Shown here piece by piece: positions 6,650 to 14,383 of a stretch of 17,097 nucleotides of DNA. The DNA is from DASXTB01 sp036505615 (GTDB lineage Bacteria; Acidobacteriota; UBA6911; JACQSX01): contig DASXTB010000206.1 in NCBI GenBank assembly GCA_036505615.1, forward strand, positions 1-17,097, in the 5' to 3' direction. The notes beneath the pieces were generated by a model, which worked only from the letters and a program-made list of their open reading frames with translations, was not told the DNA's origin and made no database searches. Made by a program: the position numbers and the translations under genes. Every line of letters starts with the position of its first letter. Within the stretch, counting starts at the first letter, position 1.

Positions 6650-6806
6650 CGTACCTCCCGAGGGCGAGACGGTAACTCGGGCACCTCAAGCCGTCAGTTT
6701 ATCGCCAATTCACATGACGTCAACCTGCGGCATAACCACTGGCGGGACCAGCTGGCAGGATAGTCAAACCGCTGAACACAGATCACTTCCTTTGACGAAG
6801 AGAAGC

Positions 6807-7289
6807 CTACATCTTATAACCCAGGTCCTCCGGATTGAGGTTCTCAAGCCACTTTCGGACATCTTCGGGGTCGAGCTTGTCTTTGGTGAGAGCGAGGTTG
6901 CGCGAGTTATTGATGACCGTCTCGGTAACAAAAATCGGGGAATCCGTTCGTAGCGCCAAGGCAATCGCATCGCTCGGCCGGGAATCAATCGTGATCGCTT
7001 CTCCATTCAGACGCAAGTGAATGAGAGCGTAGAAGGTGTTGTCCTTCAGGTCTGTCACTACAACCTTTTCTACTTCGGCGCTCAACTGCATCAAGACGTT
7101 CTTAAGCAAGTCGTGAGTCATCGGCCGCGGAGTGTCTACGCGCTCGATTTGCAGCGCAATGGCATTGGCCTCGAAGATCCCAACCCAGATGGGCAACAAT
7201 GTCCCACCTTCTACGTCCTGGAGTATCACGATCGGCGAGTTTGTGAGTGGATCCATCATCAAACCTTTGATTTTGAATTCTTTATCCAT
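6807..7289 (-). CDS. DUF151 / bifunctional nuclease (BFN) domain protein
   Basis: 160 residues, matching the DUF151 family in length and pattern. It opens with KIKGLMMDPLTNSPIVIL, followed by GGTLLPIWVGIFEANAIALQ (28-47), RPMTHDLL (55-62), then the family hallmark TIDSRPSDAIALALR. Homologues in plants and bacteria have been described as having DNase and RNase activity; here the biochemical role is inferred from family only. It is cytosolic. ATG 7289 has AAGGAGG four bases upstream, within and just after the miaB stop codon (TAA at 7298-7300), so translation is probably coupled to miaB. The pairing downstream of miaB suggests an RNA- or tRNA-linked operon but does not prove it. The C-terminus ends PEDLGYKM. 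Confidence 0.9.
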   Translation of the reverse strand: MDKEFKIKGLMMDPLTNSPIVILQDVEGGTLLPIWVGIFEANAIALQIERVDTPRPMTHDLLKNVLMQLSAEVEKVVVTDLKDNTFYALIHLRLNGEAITIDSRPSDAIALALRTDSPIFVTETVINNSRNLALTKDKLDPEDVRKWLENLNPEDLGYKM

Positions 7290-7297
7290 AAGCCTCC

Positions 7298-8614
7298 TTA
7301 CGCCGGTCGCCCTTGAAGGCTATTGGCGCCAAAGCCGGTGATCTTCACTCGCAAGAATTGTCCAACCATCACATTATCAGATTCAAAATTTACGATTTTG
7401 TTTGCTGTATTGCGTCCATACCATCTCTTCCCGTCTCTGGCTGTGCCATCCACCAGAATTTCCTGTTCCGTACCGACAAGTAAACTATTTTGATGCAACT
7501 GAATGCGCTGCTGCATGGCTTGCAGATGAGCTAGTCTCGAATCTTTCACGGCTTCCGGGATACCTTCCCTAGCTTCCAACTTAAGGGCGGGCGTCTTTGG
7601 GCGGGGGGAATACTTGAACGAGAAAATTGAGTCGTATCCGACCTGTTCAACAAGAGACAACGTCCGATCGAAATCCTCGTCCGTTTCCCCGGGAAAGCCA
7701 ACGATGATATCGGTCGAAATGGCCATGGGACGCTTTAAGGATCTAATTGAGCTGATTATTTCTAAATATTCGTCACGATTGTATAATCTCTTCATTCTTC
7801 TCAGGATTCTCGAAGAGCCGGACTGGACGGGCAAGTGGATCCAATTGCACAGGGTTGGCAACGCTTCCATCACCTTAAGAATATCCTGTGTGAAATCCTT
7901 GGGGTGGTTGGTTGTAAAACGCACCCGCCGGATTCCCATGACTTCCCCAACTTCCTTTAAAAGCTGGGAAAAGCTTAGTTTGCGGGGCGATGGATCTTTG
8001 TAACTATTGATGTTCTGCCCAAGCAGCAGAACCTCGACATAGCCGATCCCGGAAAGGCGCTTCACCTCGTCCAAGATTCTGTAGCTGGGACGATAACGTT
8101 CCCGGCCTCGCGTGTAAGGGACAACGCAAAAGGTGCAGAAATTGTCGCATCCTTCCATAATTGTGACGTTGGCCCGATAACTGTTCTCCCGCAGGACCAT
8201 GTCGATCTCAACCGGCTCAGGGTCGTCCATGGGTTCGGTTCGCACCACGGGCCGCCGTTCCGCGACTACCTGCTCGAGAAGATGTGGGATTTCATGGTAG
8301 CGATGCGTCCCTACCACCATATCCACGAAGGGCGCCTTTTTTATGAATTCCGAGCCTTCCTGCTGCGCCACGCAACCAAGCACTCCGAGAACAAATTCGG
8401 GATTTGTGTTCTTCCGCGGGCGGAACTCACCCAAGCGGCTGTAAACTTTCTTTTCCGCCTTGTCCCGGATACTGCAAGTGTTGATTAGAAAAACATCTGC
8501 CTCTCCTGGCGAGGATGCCTTGACCAGGCCGCGACGCGCCAGCATGCCGGCGACTTTCTCCGAGTCGTGCTGGTTCATCTGGCATCCAAACGTCTCAATG
8601 TAAAAAGTCTTCAT
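7298..8614 (-). CDS. miaB: tRNA (N6-isopentenyl adenosine(37)-C2)-methylthiotransferase MiaB
   Basis: A 438-residue radical-SAM methylthiotransferase that adds a methylthio group to isopentenyl-A37 of tRNAs reading UNN codons. The N-terminal UPF0004 domain supplies the auxiliary cluster cysteines C11 (FGCQMNQHDSE), C47 (LINTCSIRDKAEKKVYSRLG) and C81 (GCVAQQEG). The radical-SAM motif is GCDNFCTFC (C156, C160, C163), followed by VVPYTRGRE, which is typical of MiaB rather than RimO. A C-terminal TRAM-like region ends IVNFESDNVMVGQFLRVKITG. The start at ATG 8614 fits the family N-terminus MKTFYIETFGCQMN and has GGAAG five bases upstream. Longer in-frame TTG/ATG starts up to 8653 lack ribosome sites. 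recN lies upstream on the same strand, separated by a long inverted repeat. Confidence 0.96.
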   Translation of the reverse strand: MKTFYIETFGCQMNQHDSEKVAGMLARRGLVKASSPGEADVFLINTCSIRDKAEKKVYSRLGEFRPRKNTNPEFVLGVLGCVAQQEGSEFIKKAPFVDMVVGTHRYHEIPHLLEQVVAERRPVVRTEPMDDPEPVEIDMVLRENSYRANVTIMEGCDNFCTFCVVPYTRGRERYRPSYRILDEVKRLSGIGYVEVLLLGQNINSYKDPSPRKLSFSQLLKEVGEVMGIRRVRFTTNHPKDFTQDILKVMEALPTLCNWIHLPVQSGSSRILRRMKRLYNRDEYLEIISSIRSLKRPMAISTDIIVGFPGETDEDFDRTLSLVEQVGYDSIFSFKYSPRPKTPALKLEAREGIPEAVKDSRLAHLQAMQQRIQLHQNSLLVGTEQEILVDGTARDGKRWYGRNTANKIVNFESDNVMVGQFLRVKITGFGANSLQGRPA

Positions 8615-8685
8615 TCGAACTTCCAATTGCATCTTACGACAGCGCAGGTCCAATCACAAGCTAACGGAGCGAACCGGACCGGTAA

Positions 8686-8846
8686 CAGTTCATTGGACAC
8701 GGATAACACGGACGACACGGACCGTCGAATGTGGTTCAAGGGCGACGCTCCAGAGATCTTTTACCAATTCTTGACTTACTCAAGCGTCGCCCTTGAACCA
8801 CATTCGGTAATCCGTGTTATCCGTGTTATCCGTGTCCAATGAACTG
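8686..8846. repeat. Long inverted repeat, 64-base arms, periodic ACACGG cores
   Basis: Arms 8686-8749 and 8783-8846 pair without gaps at 58 of 64 positions around a 33-base loop. Each outer arm holds three ACACGG cores at 9-base spacing, preceded by CAGTTCATTGG. The inner 23 bases (8727-8749) pair perfectly. All six mismatches fall in the spacers between or just after the cores. The right arm ends exactly next to the recN stop codon (8847-8849), so a recN transcript would fold this at its 3' end. It may be a terminator or transcript-protecting stem, or a MITE-like element. No target-site duplication is evident. Confidence 0.85.
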
Positions 8847-10502
8847 CTATTGCGCGGACCTGGAAATTAAGTCTCGCGCGTGATCGAGCGCCGATTTTCC
8901 TATTTCAGACCCGGCAAGCATTCGAGCGACTTCCTGAAGTTTTCCCTTGTGGTCCAATTGGGTCGCACTAATGATCGTTCGGCCTTTGCGAACCTCTTTT
9001 TCCACCCGGTAATGAATATCAGCAAACGCCGCTATTTGGGGCAGATGGGTTACGCAAAAGACCTGCTGGCGCGATGCCAGCTTCTTCAACTTAAGCCCTA
9101 ATACTTCAGCCACGCGACCGCCGATGCCCGAATCGACCTCGTCAAAGACCAGCAACTCGCCGCCTCCTCCGTGCAGGATCGTCTTGAGAGCCAGCATCAG
9201 GCGCGACAGTTCCCCGCCTGAAGCAATTTTTGCCAGCGCTCGTGGCGGTTCTCCGGGGTTGGCTGAAACCAGAAACTCGACTGCATCGATTCCCTTGCCC
9301 GTCGCTTCGCACGGCTGCAACAAAACAACAAAACGGCTCCTTTCCATTGCAAGGGATTTCAGTTCGCACTCCATTGCCTTCTGCATCCGGGCGGCCGCTT
9401 TCTCTCTTTGCTCTGAAAGGCGGCCAGCCAAATGGCGATATTGCTTCTCAGCTTCCGCGCATTCGATTGCCAGCCTATCGCGGTTTTCCTCCCAGTTTGC
9501 CAGTCGTGAATATTCCTCTTTGTTACGCGCCTGCAGCTCGAGAATCTCACCAATCGACCCGGCGTACTTCTTCTTCAAACGATCGATCTTCTCCAGCCGA
9601 AATTCCACCTGCTGCAACCGTGAAGGGTCAAATTCAGCGTGCCTGGAATAATCGCGCATCTGGTAGGCCACATCCTCCAGCATGTAGCGCGCACTGTCCG
9701 CCGTTGTCTCCAACCCCTGGAGCTTGGGATCAATCGAAATCAGTCTCTGAATATTCCTCTGAGCCCGGCCCAGAAAGGAGAGAGCGCTTTCATCCCGATT
9801 GTAAAGCCATTCATAGATTTCCCCGCTCAGCCGGAGCAGTTCTTCAGCATGAGTCAACAGATTGTGTTCGCGCTGCAGCTCCTCTTCTTCTTCCGGCCGC
9901 AAGCCGGCTTCCTCGATCTCCTGGATCTGGAAGCGTAGAAAATCAACGCGCTGCAACCTTTCATTTTCGGCCAGGGCTGAAGCTTGCAATTGGTCTCGGA
10001 GGCGCTCCGCCTTCCTGAAGGCCTCGTCCACTTTGGCTCGATCGCCCAGGGTCCCTGCAAATTCGTCCAGCAGATCAATGTGCAAGCCGGGCTGCTGCAG
10101 CAGTTGCTGGTCCTGTTGGCCGTGTATGTCGGCCAGCAGGGGCGCTATCTGCTGCAGAAAACCGGCGGTTACCGGAGAATGGTTGATCCAGGCTCGACCC
10201 TTGCCTACCCGCGAAATCTCCCGGCGAAAAATCACTGACTCTTCGGCCGCTTCAATGCCGGCATCCTGGAGGCGTTCTTTCACTTGAGGGAGCACTTCCA
10301 GTGTTGCCTCGACCCTTGCGGTTTCCGCCCCCGCCCGGATCACATCGCTGGAGACTCGTCTGCCTAGAAGAAGCGCAAGAGAATCGACGATAATTGACTT
10401 TCCAGATCCGGTTTCCCCAGTTAAAAGATTCAAACCTTCGCCAAAATCCAGCGTTAAGTCATCTATGAGAGCAAGGTCTCGGATGCGAAGGGATTTGAGC
10501 AT
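8847..10502 (-). CDS. recN: DNA repair protein RecN
   Basis: A 551-residue SMC-like ATPase that acts early in recombinational repair of double-strand breaks. Walker A is GETGSGKS (29-36). DIHGQQDQQLL follows, matching the RecN/SMC Q-rich motif. A long coiled-coil region spans about 155-400. The ABC signature is ASGGELSR (427-434) and Walker B is LLVFDEVDSGIGG (450-462). VFCVTHLPQIAAFAD follows near the C-terminus. Length matches the family's roughly 550. The start is ATG 10502 because MLKSLRIRDLALIDDL is the conserved beginning. An in-frame TTG at 10586 would add 28 residues encoded by the intergenic repeat and is unlikely. No strong Shine-Dalgarno is visible. A LexA-type operator is not recognisable upstream. 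The gene is divergent from the Tol-Pal operon. Confidence 0.96.
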   Translation of the reverse strand: MLKSLRIRDLALIDDLTLDFGEGLNLLTGETGSGKSIIVDSLALLLGRRVSSDVIRAGAETARVEATLEVLPQVKERLQDAGIEAAEESVIFRREISRVGKGRAWINHSPVTAGFLQQIAPLLADIHGQQDQQLLQQPGLHIDLLDEFAGTLGDRAKVDEAFRKAERLRDQLQASALAENERLQRVDFLRFQIQEIEEAGLRPEEEEELQREHNLLTHAEELLRLSGEIYEWLYNRDESALSFLGRAQRNIQRLISIDPKLQGLETTADSARYMLEDVAYQMRDYSRHAEFDPSRLQQVEFRLEKIDRLKKKYAGSIGEILELQARNKEEYSRLANWEENRDRLAIECAEAEKQYRHLAGRLSEQREKAAARMQKAMECELKSLAMERSRFVVLLQPCEATGKGIDAVEFLVSANPGEPPRALAKIASGGELSRLMLALKTILHGGGGELLVFDEVDSGIGGRVAEVLGLKLKKLASRQQVFCVTHLPQIAAFADIHYRVEKEVRKGRTIISATQLDHKGKLQEVARMLAGSEIGKSALDHARDLISRSAQ

Positions 10503-10553
10503 TGAGCCGAGTTTAACAAATGTGGAATCGGGAATGTCGAATTTCGATCCGGG

Positions 10554-10777
10554 GGACACGGATAACTCAGCGCGGCAGCGCCGCAACCAAAAGCGTCATC
10601 AGTCATCGGTCATCGGTCATCAGTCATTGGTTAAAAGCCTTGTCAAAAAAGGAAACAAGAAGTTGTCGACATGCAATTGGGGGCCGCAAAGATTTGCCCC
10701 CTCCCCGCGTCCCCGTGTCTCCCCCTCCCGGTGTCCATTCGTTTTGGTTGCGGCTCTGCCGCGCTAAGTTGCCTGTC
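10554..10777. repeat. Composite inverted repeat between recN and tolQ
   Basis: The 359-base gap 10503-10861 holds no gene. Bases 10564-10592 and 10742-10770 are inverted copies (27 of 29) containing GCGGCAGCGCCGCAACCAAAA. Outside them are ACACGG (left, 10556-10561) and CTGTCCC (right). The spacer holds a 7-base tandem (10595-10629) and a C-rich stretch at 10699-10736 with CCGCGTCCCCGTGTC-like text. The inner sequence also occurs as a single arm near 171-189. This looks like a degenerate relative of the elements at 8686 and 16935 with a longer loop. Confidence 0.7.
10595..10629. repeat. 7-base tandem repeat (GTCATCR)5
   Basis: Five consecutive units GTCATCA, GTCATCG, GTCATCG, GTCATCA, GTCATTG lie inside the loop of the composite inverted repeat. 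The period is not a multiple of three and the stretch is non-coding on both strands. Confidence 0.8.
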
Positions 10778-10786
10778 CCATTTATC

Positions 10787-10815
10787 TTGCGATTGCGCTT
10801 TTGAACATGGACAAT
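10787..10815 (+). promoter_or_regulatory. Possible sigma-70 promoter for the Tol-Pal operon
   Basis: TTGCGA (10787-10792) and GACAAT (10810-10815) are separated by 17 bases, each matching four of six consensus bases. It is correctly placed about 47 bases before the tolQ start. This is a pattern match only. Confidence 0.3.
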
Positions 10816-10861
10816 CAGGGGAGGAGTAGGCGTTGGAAAGTTGGAACTTGAAGGAGGATTA

Positions 10862-11599
10862 TTGATCTCTCTGTCGGTGGCCGCGCCGGCAAACGTGGGC
10901 GGGTTCTGGGATTTGATTTTACAATCAGGTCCGACCGCGAAGATCGTCCTGATCATATTGCTCGGCTTTTCGGTTTTTAGTTGGGGAATTATTTTGAACA
11001 AATGGCTCACCTTTCGGCGAGTAACACGGCAGTCCCAGCAATTTTACGCGTTGTTCCGCAAGAGTCAGCGCCTGGCCGACGTCGATAATGTAACGGATAA
11101 GTTCCCGCTTTCTCCGCTTGCCGGCGTGTTCAAAAGCGGCTACCAGGAACTTCGGCAGCAGGTGCGCGCCAGCGACCCGATCGAGCGGAGTCCCACACAG
11201 TCAATCCACGAGCGCACCCGCATCCCCAGCATTTTGCCAATCCAGCGGGCGCTGCAGAAGTCGGCAGTGTCAGAGATGACCGCGCTGGAAAGCTCCCTGA
11301 GCTGGCTGGCAACGACGGGGGCGGTGACGCCTTTTATCGGTTTGTTCGGAACCGTGGTAGGAATCATAAACGCGTTCCAGGGACTGGGCAGCAGCTCGGC
11401 GACCACGATTCAGGCAGTGGCCCCGGGCATCAGCGAAGCTTTGGTAACAACAGCGGCGGGCTTGTTCGCCGCTATTCCGGCGGTCATTGGGTACAACCAA
11501 CTGATCCAAAGGTTAAGGGTTTTTGGCGCCGAAATTGATGACTTCGCGATGGAATTCTTAAATTGGGTAGAGCGAAATTTTTCGATCGCTGGGAAATGA
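10862..11599 (+). CDS. tolQ: Tol-Pal motor protein TolQ (MotA/TolQ/ExbB family)
   Basis: A 245-residue inner-membrane protein of the proton-driven Tol motor. TM1 is at about 27-48 (KIVLIILLGFSVFSWGIILN), TM2 at about 145-170 and TM3 at about 190-212. The conserved block TTGAVTPFIGLFGTVVGIIN (151-170) and EALVTTAAGLFAAIPAVIGYN (192-212) are diagnostic of TolQ/ExbB. The cytoplasmic segment between TM1 and TM2 is about 95 residues, as expected. The start is TTG 10862, because AAGGAGG (10851-10857) sits just upstream; the TTG at 10841 would put that site inside the gene. Gene order with tolR, tolA, tolB and pal favours TolQ over ExbB. It is the first gene of the operon; tolR follows after 27 bases. 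Confidence 0.93.
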   Translation: MISLSVAAPANVGGFWDLILQSGPTAKIVLIILLGFSVFSWGIILNKWLTFRRVTRQSQQFYALFRKSQRLADVDNVTDKFPLSPLAGVFKSGYQELRQQVRASDPIERSPTQSIHERTRIPSILPIQRALQKSAVSEMTALESSLSWLATTGAVTPFIGLFGTVVGIINAFQGLGSSSATTIQAVAPGISEALVTTAAGLFAAIPAVIGYNQLIQRLRVFGAEIDDFAMEFLNWVERNFSIAGK

Positions 11600-11626
11600 C
11601 ATAGCCGCGGCAGTCAGAAAACAAAA

Positions 11627-12046
11627 ATGGCCTTTCAGACACCTTCAGGCAAAACCGCCACTTCCCTCTCGGAGATCAATGTTACGCCGCTGGTCGATGT
11701 AGTGCTGGTCCTGCTCATCATTTTCATGGTTACAGCACCCATTCTGCAGACGGGCATTGACGTCAATCTTCCTGAAACTAGAACGGTATCGGAAGTGGAC
11801 CCCGCCAGCCGCGCCATCATTTCGATAAGTTCCGACGATCTGCTCTATTTTCGCTCTGATCCGGTCAACTACCACCGGCTGCCGCAACTTCTGCAGCGGG
11901 AGGTTCCGGACAAGAAGAAGCCGATTTATCTCCGCGCGGATCGTGATGTTAAATGGAAAACGGTCGTTGCTGTCTTTGACCAATTGCGGTTGTCCGGCTA
12001 CCGCAACATTCAGGTAGTGACCAAAATCTGGAAACCGGAGCGCTGA
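11627..12046 (+). CDS. tolR: Tol-Pal motor protein TolR (ExbD/TolR family)
   Basis: 139 residues with a short cytoplasmic N-terminus, one TM helix (about 23-40) and a periplasmic domain. SEINVTPLVDVVLVLLIIFM (15-34) contains the conserved membrane aspartate D24 that carries protons. VTAPILQTGIDVNLPE follows, and the periplasmic part has the family pattern PIYLRADRDVKWKTVVAVFD ahead of LSGYRNIQVVT. It works with TolQ to energise TolA. Start ATG 11627 has only weak purine-rich sequence upstream. The TGA stop overlaps the next ATG by one base (TGATG at 12044-12048), indicating translational coupling to the TolA/TonB-like gene. Confidence 0.94.
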   Translation: MAFQTPSGKTATSLSEINVTPLVDVVLVLLIIFMVTAPILQTGIDVNLPETRTVSEVDPASRAIISISSDDLLYFRSDPVNYHRLPQLLQREVPDKKKPIYLRADRDVKWKTVVAVFDQLRLSGYRNIQVVTKIWKPER

Positions 12047-12945
12047 TGGGTTCTCAAGTCTTGTCCGCTCACACACAGATTCCCGGTTTGCGGCGCAGCC
12101 TATTTGGCTCGGTTGTGCTCCATCTGGCGCTGCTGCTTTTCATCCTGGTGTCACAGGGGCTATCTCATCCCGATGTCCTGATCCTGGGCACGGGACCAGG
12201 GGGGGGACAAGGCGGCGAGACTTTGCAAGTCAGTTTGGCGGGGGCGTTGGATGGGGGAACAGGCGAGCTCTTTAAGCCATCCCTCAAAACGCAGCCTCCT
12301 GCTCCCCCAATTCCTGCGGTGGTTAAAAAGTCTGCAGAAGCGCCACCCACGCCTGAGGATCTTCAGATACTGTCGCATAAATCAACGAAAGCGGCACGAC
12401 CGCTCAAGCCTGCGTCCACGGAAAGCGCAGAGACTCAGAAAGCTCCAACTCTCACCCCCGAACTGCTGATGAAAGTGCTCAAAGACATCACCGGCAGCAA
12501 GCAAGACTCGCCTCAGCCTCCCGCCAACCAAATTCCACGCGAAACAGGACCGGGCGCCGGCGGAGCGGGACGCGCCAGCGGCACCGGAGGCGGTTTTGGA
12601 GGTGGGCAAGGTATCCATATTGGGCAGGGTTCCGGCGGAGATCCGGCGGCCGACTCCTGGTACGCTCGCCAAGTGGAGAAAAGAATCGGCGAAAACTGGT
12701 TGCGCACAAACTTCGAATCTCTGGCGGGAAGACGCCTTACGGCAGTTATCCGTTTTGACATTCAACCCGATGGCCGAATTAACAACGTCGTTATGGAACA
12801 AGACAGTGGCGTCACTTTTTACAATCTTTCTGCGGAACGCGCGATCCGCTCCTCCACTCCACTTCCCCGCCCTCCGTCAGAATTCCAAAATCGTACCATC
12901 CGTTTCATCTGTTACTTCGAATACCCCCCGGAGAAAGGACGCTAA
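12046..12945 (+). CDS. tolA: TonB/TolA-family energy transducer of the Tol-Pal system
   Basis: 299 residues. A single N-terminal signal-anchor helix lies at about 18-38 and carries the S22-xxx-H26 motif (GSVVLHLALL) that TonB and TolA use to couple to the motor proteins. A Gly-rich patch (49-57), a Pro/Ala/Lys-rich linker (about 80-165) and a second Gly-rich patch (169-198) span the periplasm. The C-terminal domain (about 204-296) is TonB_C-like: SWYARQVEKRIGENWLRTNF, then LTAVIRFDIQPDGRINNVVM, RAIRSSTPLPRPP and RFICYFEY. It lacks the long Ala/Lys helix of enterobacterial TolA, so by structure it is a TonB-type transducer doing the TolA job. The symbol rests on operon position. ATG overlaps the tolR stop; tolB begins directly after its TAA. 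Confidence 0.85.
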   Translation: MGSQVLSAHTQIPGLRRSLFGSVVLHLALLLFILVSQGLSHPDVLILGTGPGGGQGGETLQVSLAGALDGGTGELFKPSLKTQPPAPPIPAVVKKSAEAPPTPEDLQILSHKSTKAARPLKPASTESAETQKAPTLTPELLMKVLKDITGSKQDSPQPPANQIPRETGPGAGGAGRASGTGGGFGGGQGIHIGQGSGGDPAADSWYARQVEKRIGENWLRTNFESLAGRRLTAVIRFDIQPDGRINNVVMEQDSGVTFYNLSAERAIRSSTPLPRPPSEFQNRTIRFICYFEYPPEKGR

Positions 12946-14331
12946 ATGAATTTCAGAATTTTTGCAGCGGCTGCATCGCTGCTTGCATTGCTTCCCTGCC
13001 CGGGATGGAACCGCGCGCAGGAGTCAGAAATATCGGTTGAGCCTATTCCTGCACAGCCGCGCGCGTCGCTATCTCAGGAACAAGGGATTAAAATCCATCC
13101 TATTCCACAAGCTGCGACCTCCCTCGCAATCGTAAGCTACGCCCCTAAAGGAGAGGCTAATTCGGACACGGAAGCGGCTTTGCGCACGTTCAACGATGTC
13201 CTGTGGGCTGACCTGAAGTTCTCGGCTTTGTTCCGCCTGCCCAGTCCCAGTTTTTTCCCGCCTCAGCCGGTTCGCCAACCCGAGGACATTAAGTTTGAAG
13301 ATTTCACCCGGCCCAATATCAACGCCGAATTCATTACTTTCGGAAATCTGCAGGCGGCCGGAGACGAGATTGTTCTGGAGAGCTGGCTTTACGATTTGAA
13401 GACGCGCCAGGACATCTCTGGACAGCGCTTTCGCTTTAAGACGGCGCAGATCCGGCAGGCAGCGCATCGCGTCGCAGACGCCATCGCCGAAAAACTTTCC
13501 GCCGGCCAGTCGCGCGGCGTAGCGCGCACGCGAATCGCCTTTGAAACCAAACGGGGCCGGGGCAAGGAGATCGTAGTTTCAGACTATGACGGCTTCAATC
13601 TGCAGACTGTGACCAGCAACGGATCCGTGAATCTGAGTCCCGCATGGTCTCCCGACGGACGCAATATTGTTTTTTCGTCCTTTATTTCCCGATTGCCGGC
13701 AATTTATTCACAGGAGCTGACCACCGGCGCCCGCACGGTGATCTCGGCTGAGGGAAGTTTCAATCATATGCCGGCGTACTCGCCCGATGGTAATTTCGTG
13801 GCGTTCAGCTCGAGAAGTATCCGCGGCGACACCGATATCTTTGTGGCTGATAGGAACGGACGAGGGCGGCGCAATCTGACCAATTCGCCCGGAGCGGATT
13901 TTTCGCCGACATGGAGCCCTACCGGCCGCCAAATCGCCTTTGTTTCCGACCGCGCCGGGAATCCGCAGATTTACATTATGGACGCCGATGGATCCAATGT
14001 GCACCGGGTAGTGAGCGAAGGTGGCCAGGCGGTCTCGCCGAACTGGTCGCCGGACGGACGATTCATCGTCTACGCATGGCAACCGCCTAAACGATACAGT
14101 TACGACCTGTTCTTGCTCAACGTCGCTAGCGGTCAAATCTTTCAGGTTACTTCAACCGGGCAATTTAATGAAAACCCCAGCTGGTCGCCTGACAGCAGGC
14201 ATGTCACTTTCGAGTCTTCCCGAACCGGCGGCACGCAGATTTTCATAATGAATGCCGATGGGCAAAATCTGCGCCAGATCACGCAAACGGGGGTAAATTC
14301 CAATCCGGCCTGGTCTGGCTATCCGTTGTAA
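12946..14331 (+). CDS. tolB: Periplasmic Tol-Pal protein TolB
   Basis: 461 residues. A Sec signal peptide (1 to about 25, FAAAASLLALLPCPGW core) exports it to the periplasm. The N-terminal TolB domain (about 55-190) includes LAIVSYAPKG, WADLKFSALFRL and SGQRFRFKTAQIRQAAHRVADAIAEKL in order. The C-terminal six-bladed propeller shows PD40/WD-like motifs at AWSPDGR (233), AYSPDGN (277), TWSPTGR (323), NWSPDGR (367), SWSPDSR (413) and AWSGYPL (455). Between them is IYIMDADGSN, typical of TolB. It binds Pal and the TolA C-terminus. Its ATG follows the upstream TAA with no gap, and GAGAAAGGA nearby can serve as ribosome site. Length is close to the usual 430-450. Confidence 0.96.
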   Translation: MNFRIFAAAASLLALLPCPGWNRAQESEISVEPIPAQPRASLSQEQGIKIHPIPQAATSLAIVSYAPKGEANSDTEAALRTFNDVLWADLKFSALFRLPSPSFFPPQPVRQPEDIKFEDFTRPNINAEFITFGNLQAAGDEIVLESWLYDLKTRQDISGQRFRFKTAQIRQAAHRVADAIAEKLSAGQSRGVARTRIAFETKRGRGKEIVVSDYDGFNLQTVTSNGSVNLSPAWSPDGRNIVFSSFISRLPAIYSQELTTGARTVISAEGSFNHMPAYSPDGNFVAFSSRSIRGDTDIFVADRNGRGRRNLTNSPGADFSPTWSPTGRQIAFVSDRAGNPQIYIMDADGSNVHRVVSEGGQAVSPNWSPDGRFIVYAWQPPKRYSYDLFLLNVASGQIFQVTSTGQFNENPSWSPDSRHVTFESSRTGGTQIFIMNADGQNLRQITQTGVNSNPAWSGYPL

Positions 14332-14383
14332 TGAACACTTCACTTTGGTTAAGATGCCGAGGACTTATTCTGGAGGATCACAG

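Noticed and set aside
6657..6681. CCCGAG/CTCGGG stem between DUF151 and the small gene
   Set aside because: A 6-bp stem with a 13-base loop and no T-tract is too weak to call a terminator.
6223..6684. 153-codon minus-strand frame overlapping the small hypothetical gene
   Set aside because: It reads through the palindromic module and has a poly-Thr stretch and no domain-like pattern. The other frame has a better ribosome site and composition.
8686..8846. CRISPR or retron interpretation of the periodic ACACGG tract
   Set aside because: The repeats are 6-9 bases with 3-base spacers, there is no reverse transcriptase or cas gene nearby, and the symmetry is a single large dyad.
9230..10018. 262-codon plus-strand frame
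   Set aside because: It is antisense to recN, whose ATPase motifs and coiled coil are clear, and its Pro/Ser-rich composition is typical of a shadow frame.
10503..10586. 28-residue N-terminal extension of RecN from TTG 10586
   Set aside because: The extension is encoded by the intergenic repeat, and RecN family proteins begin at the MLKSLRIRDLALIDD equivalent.
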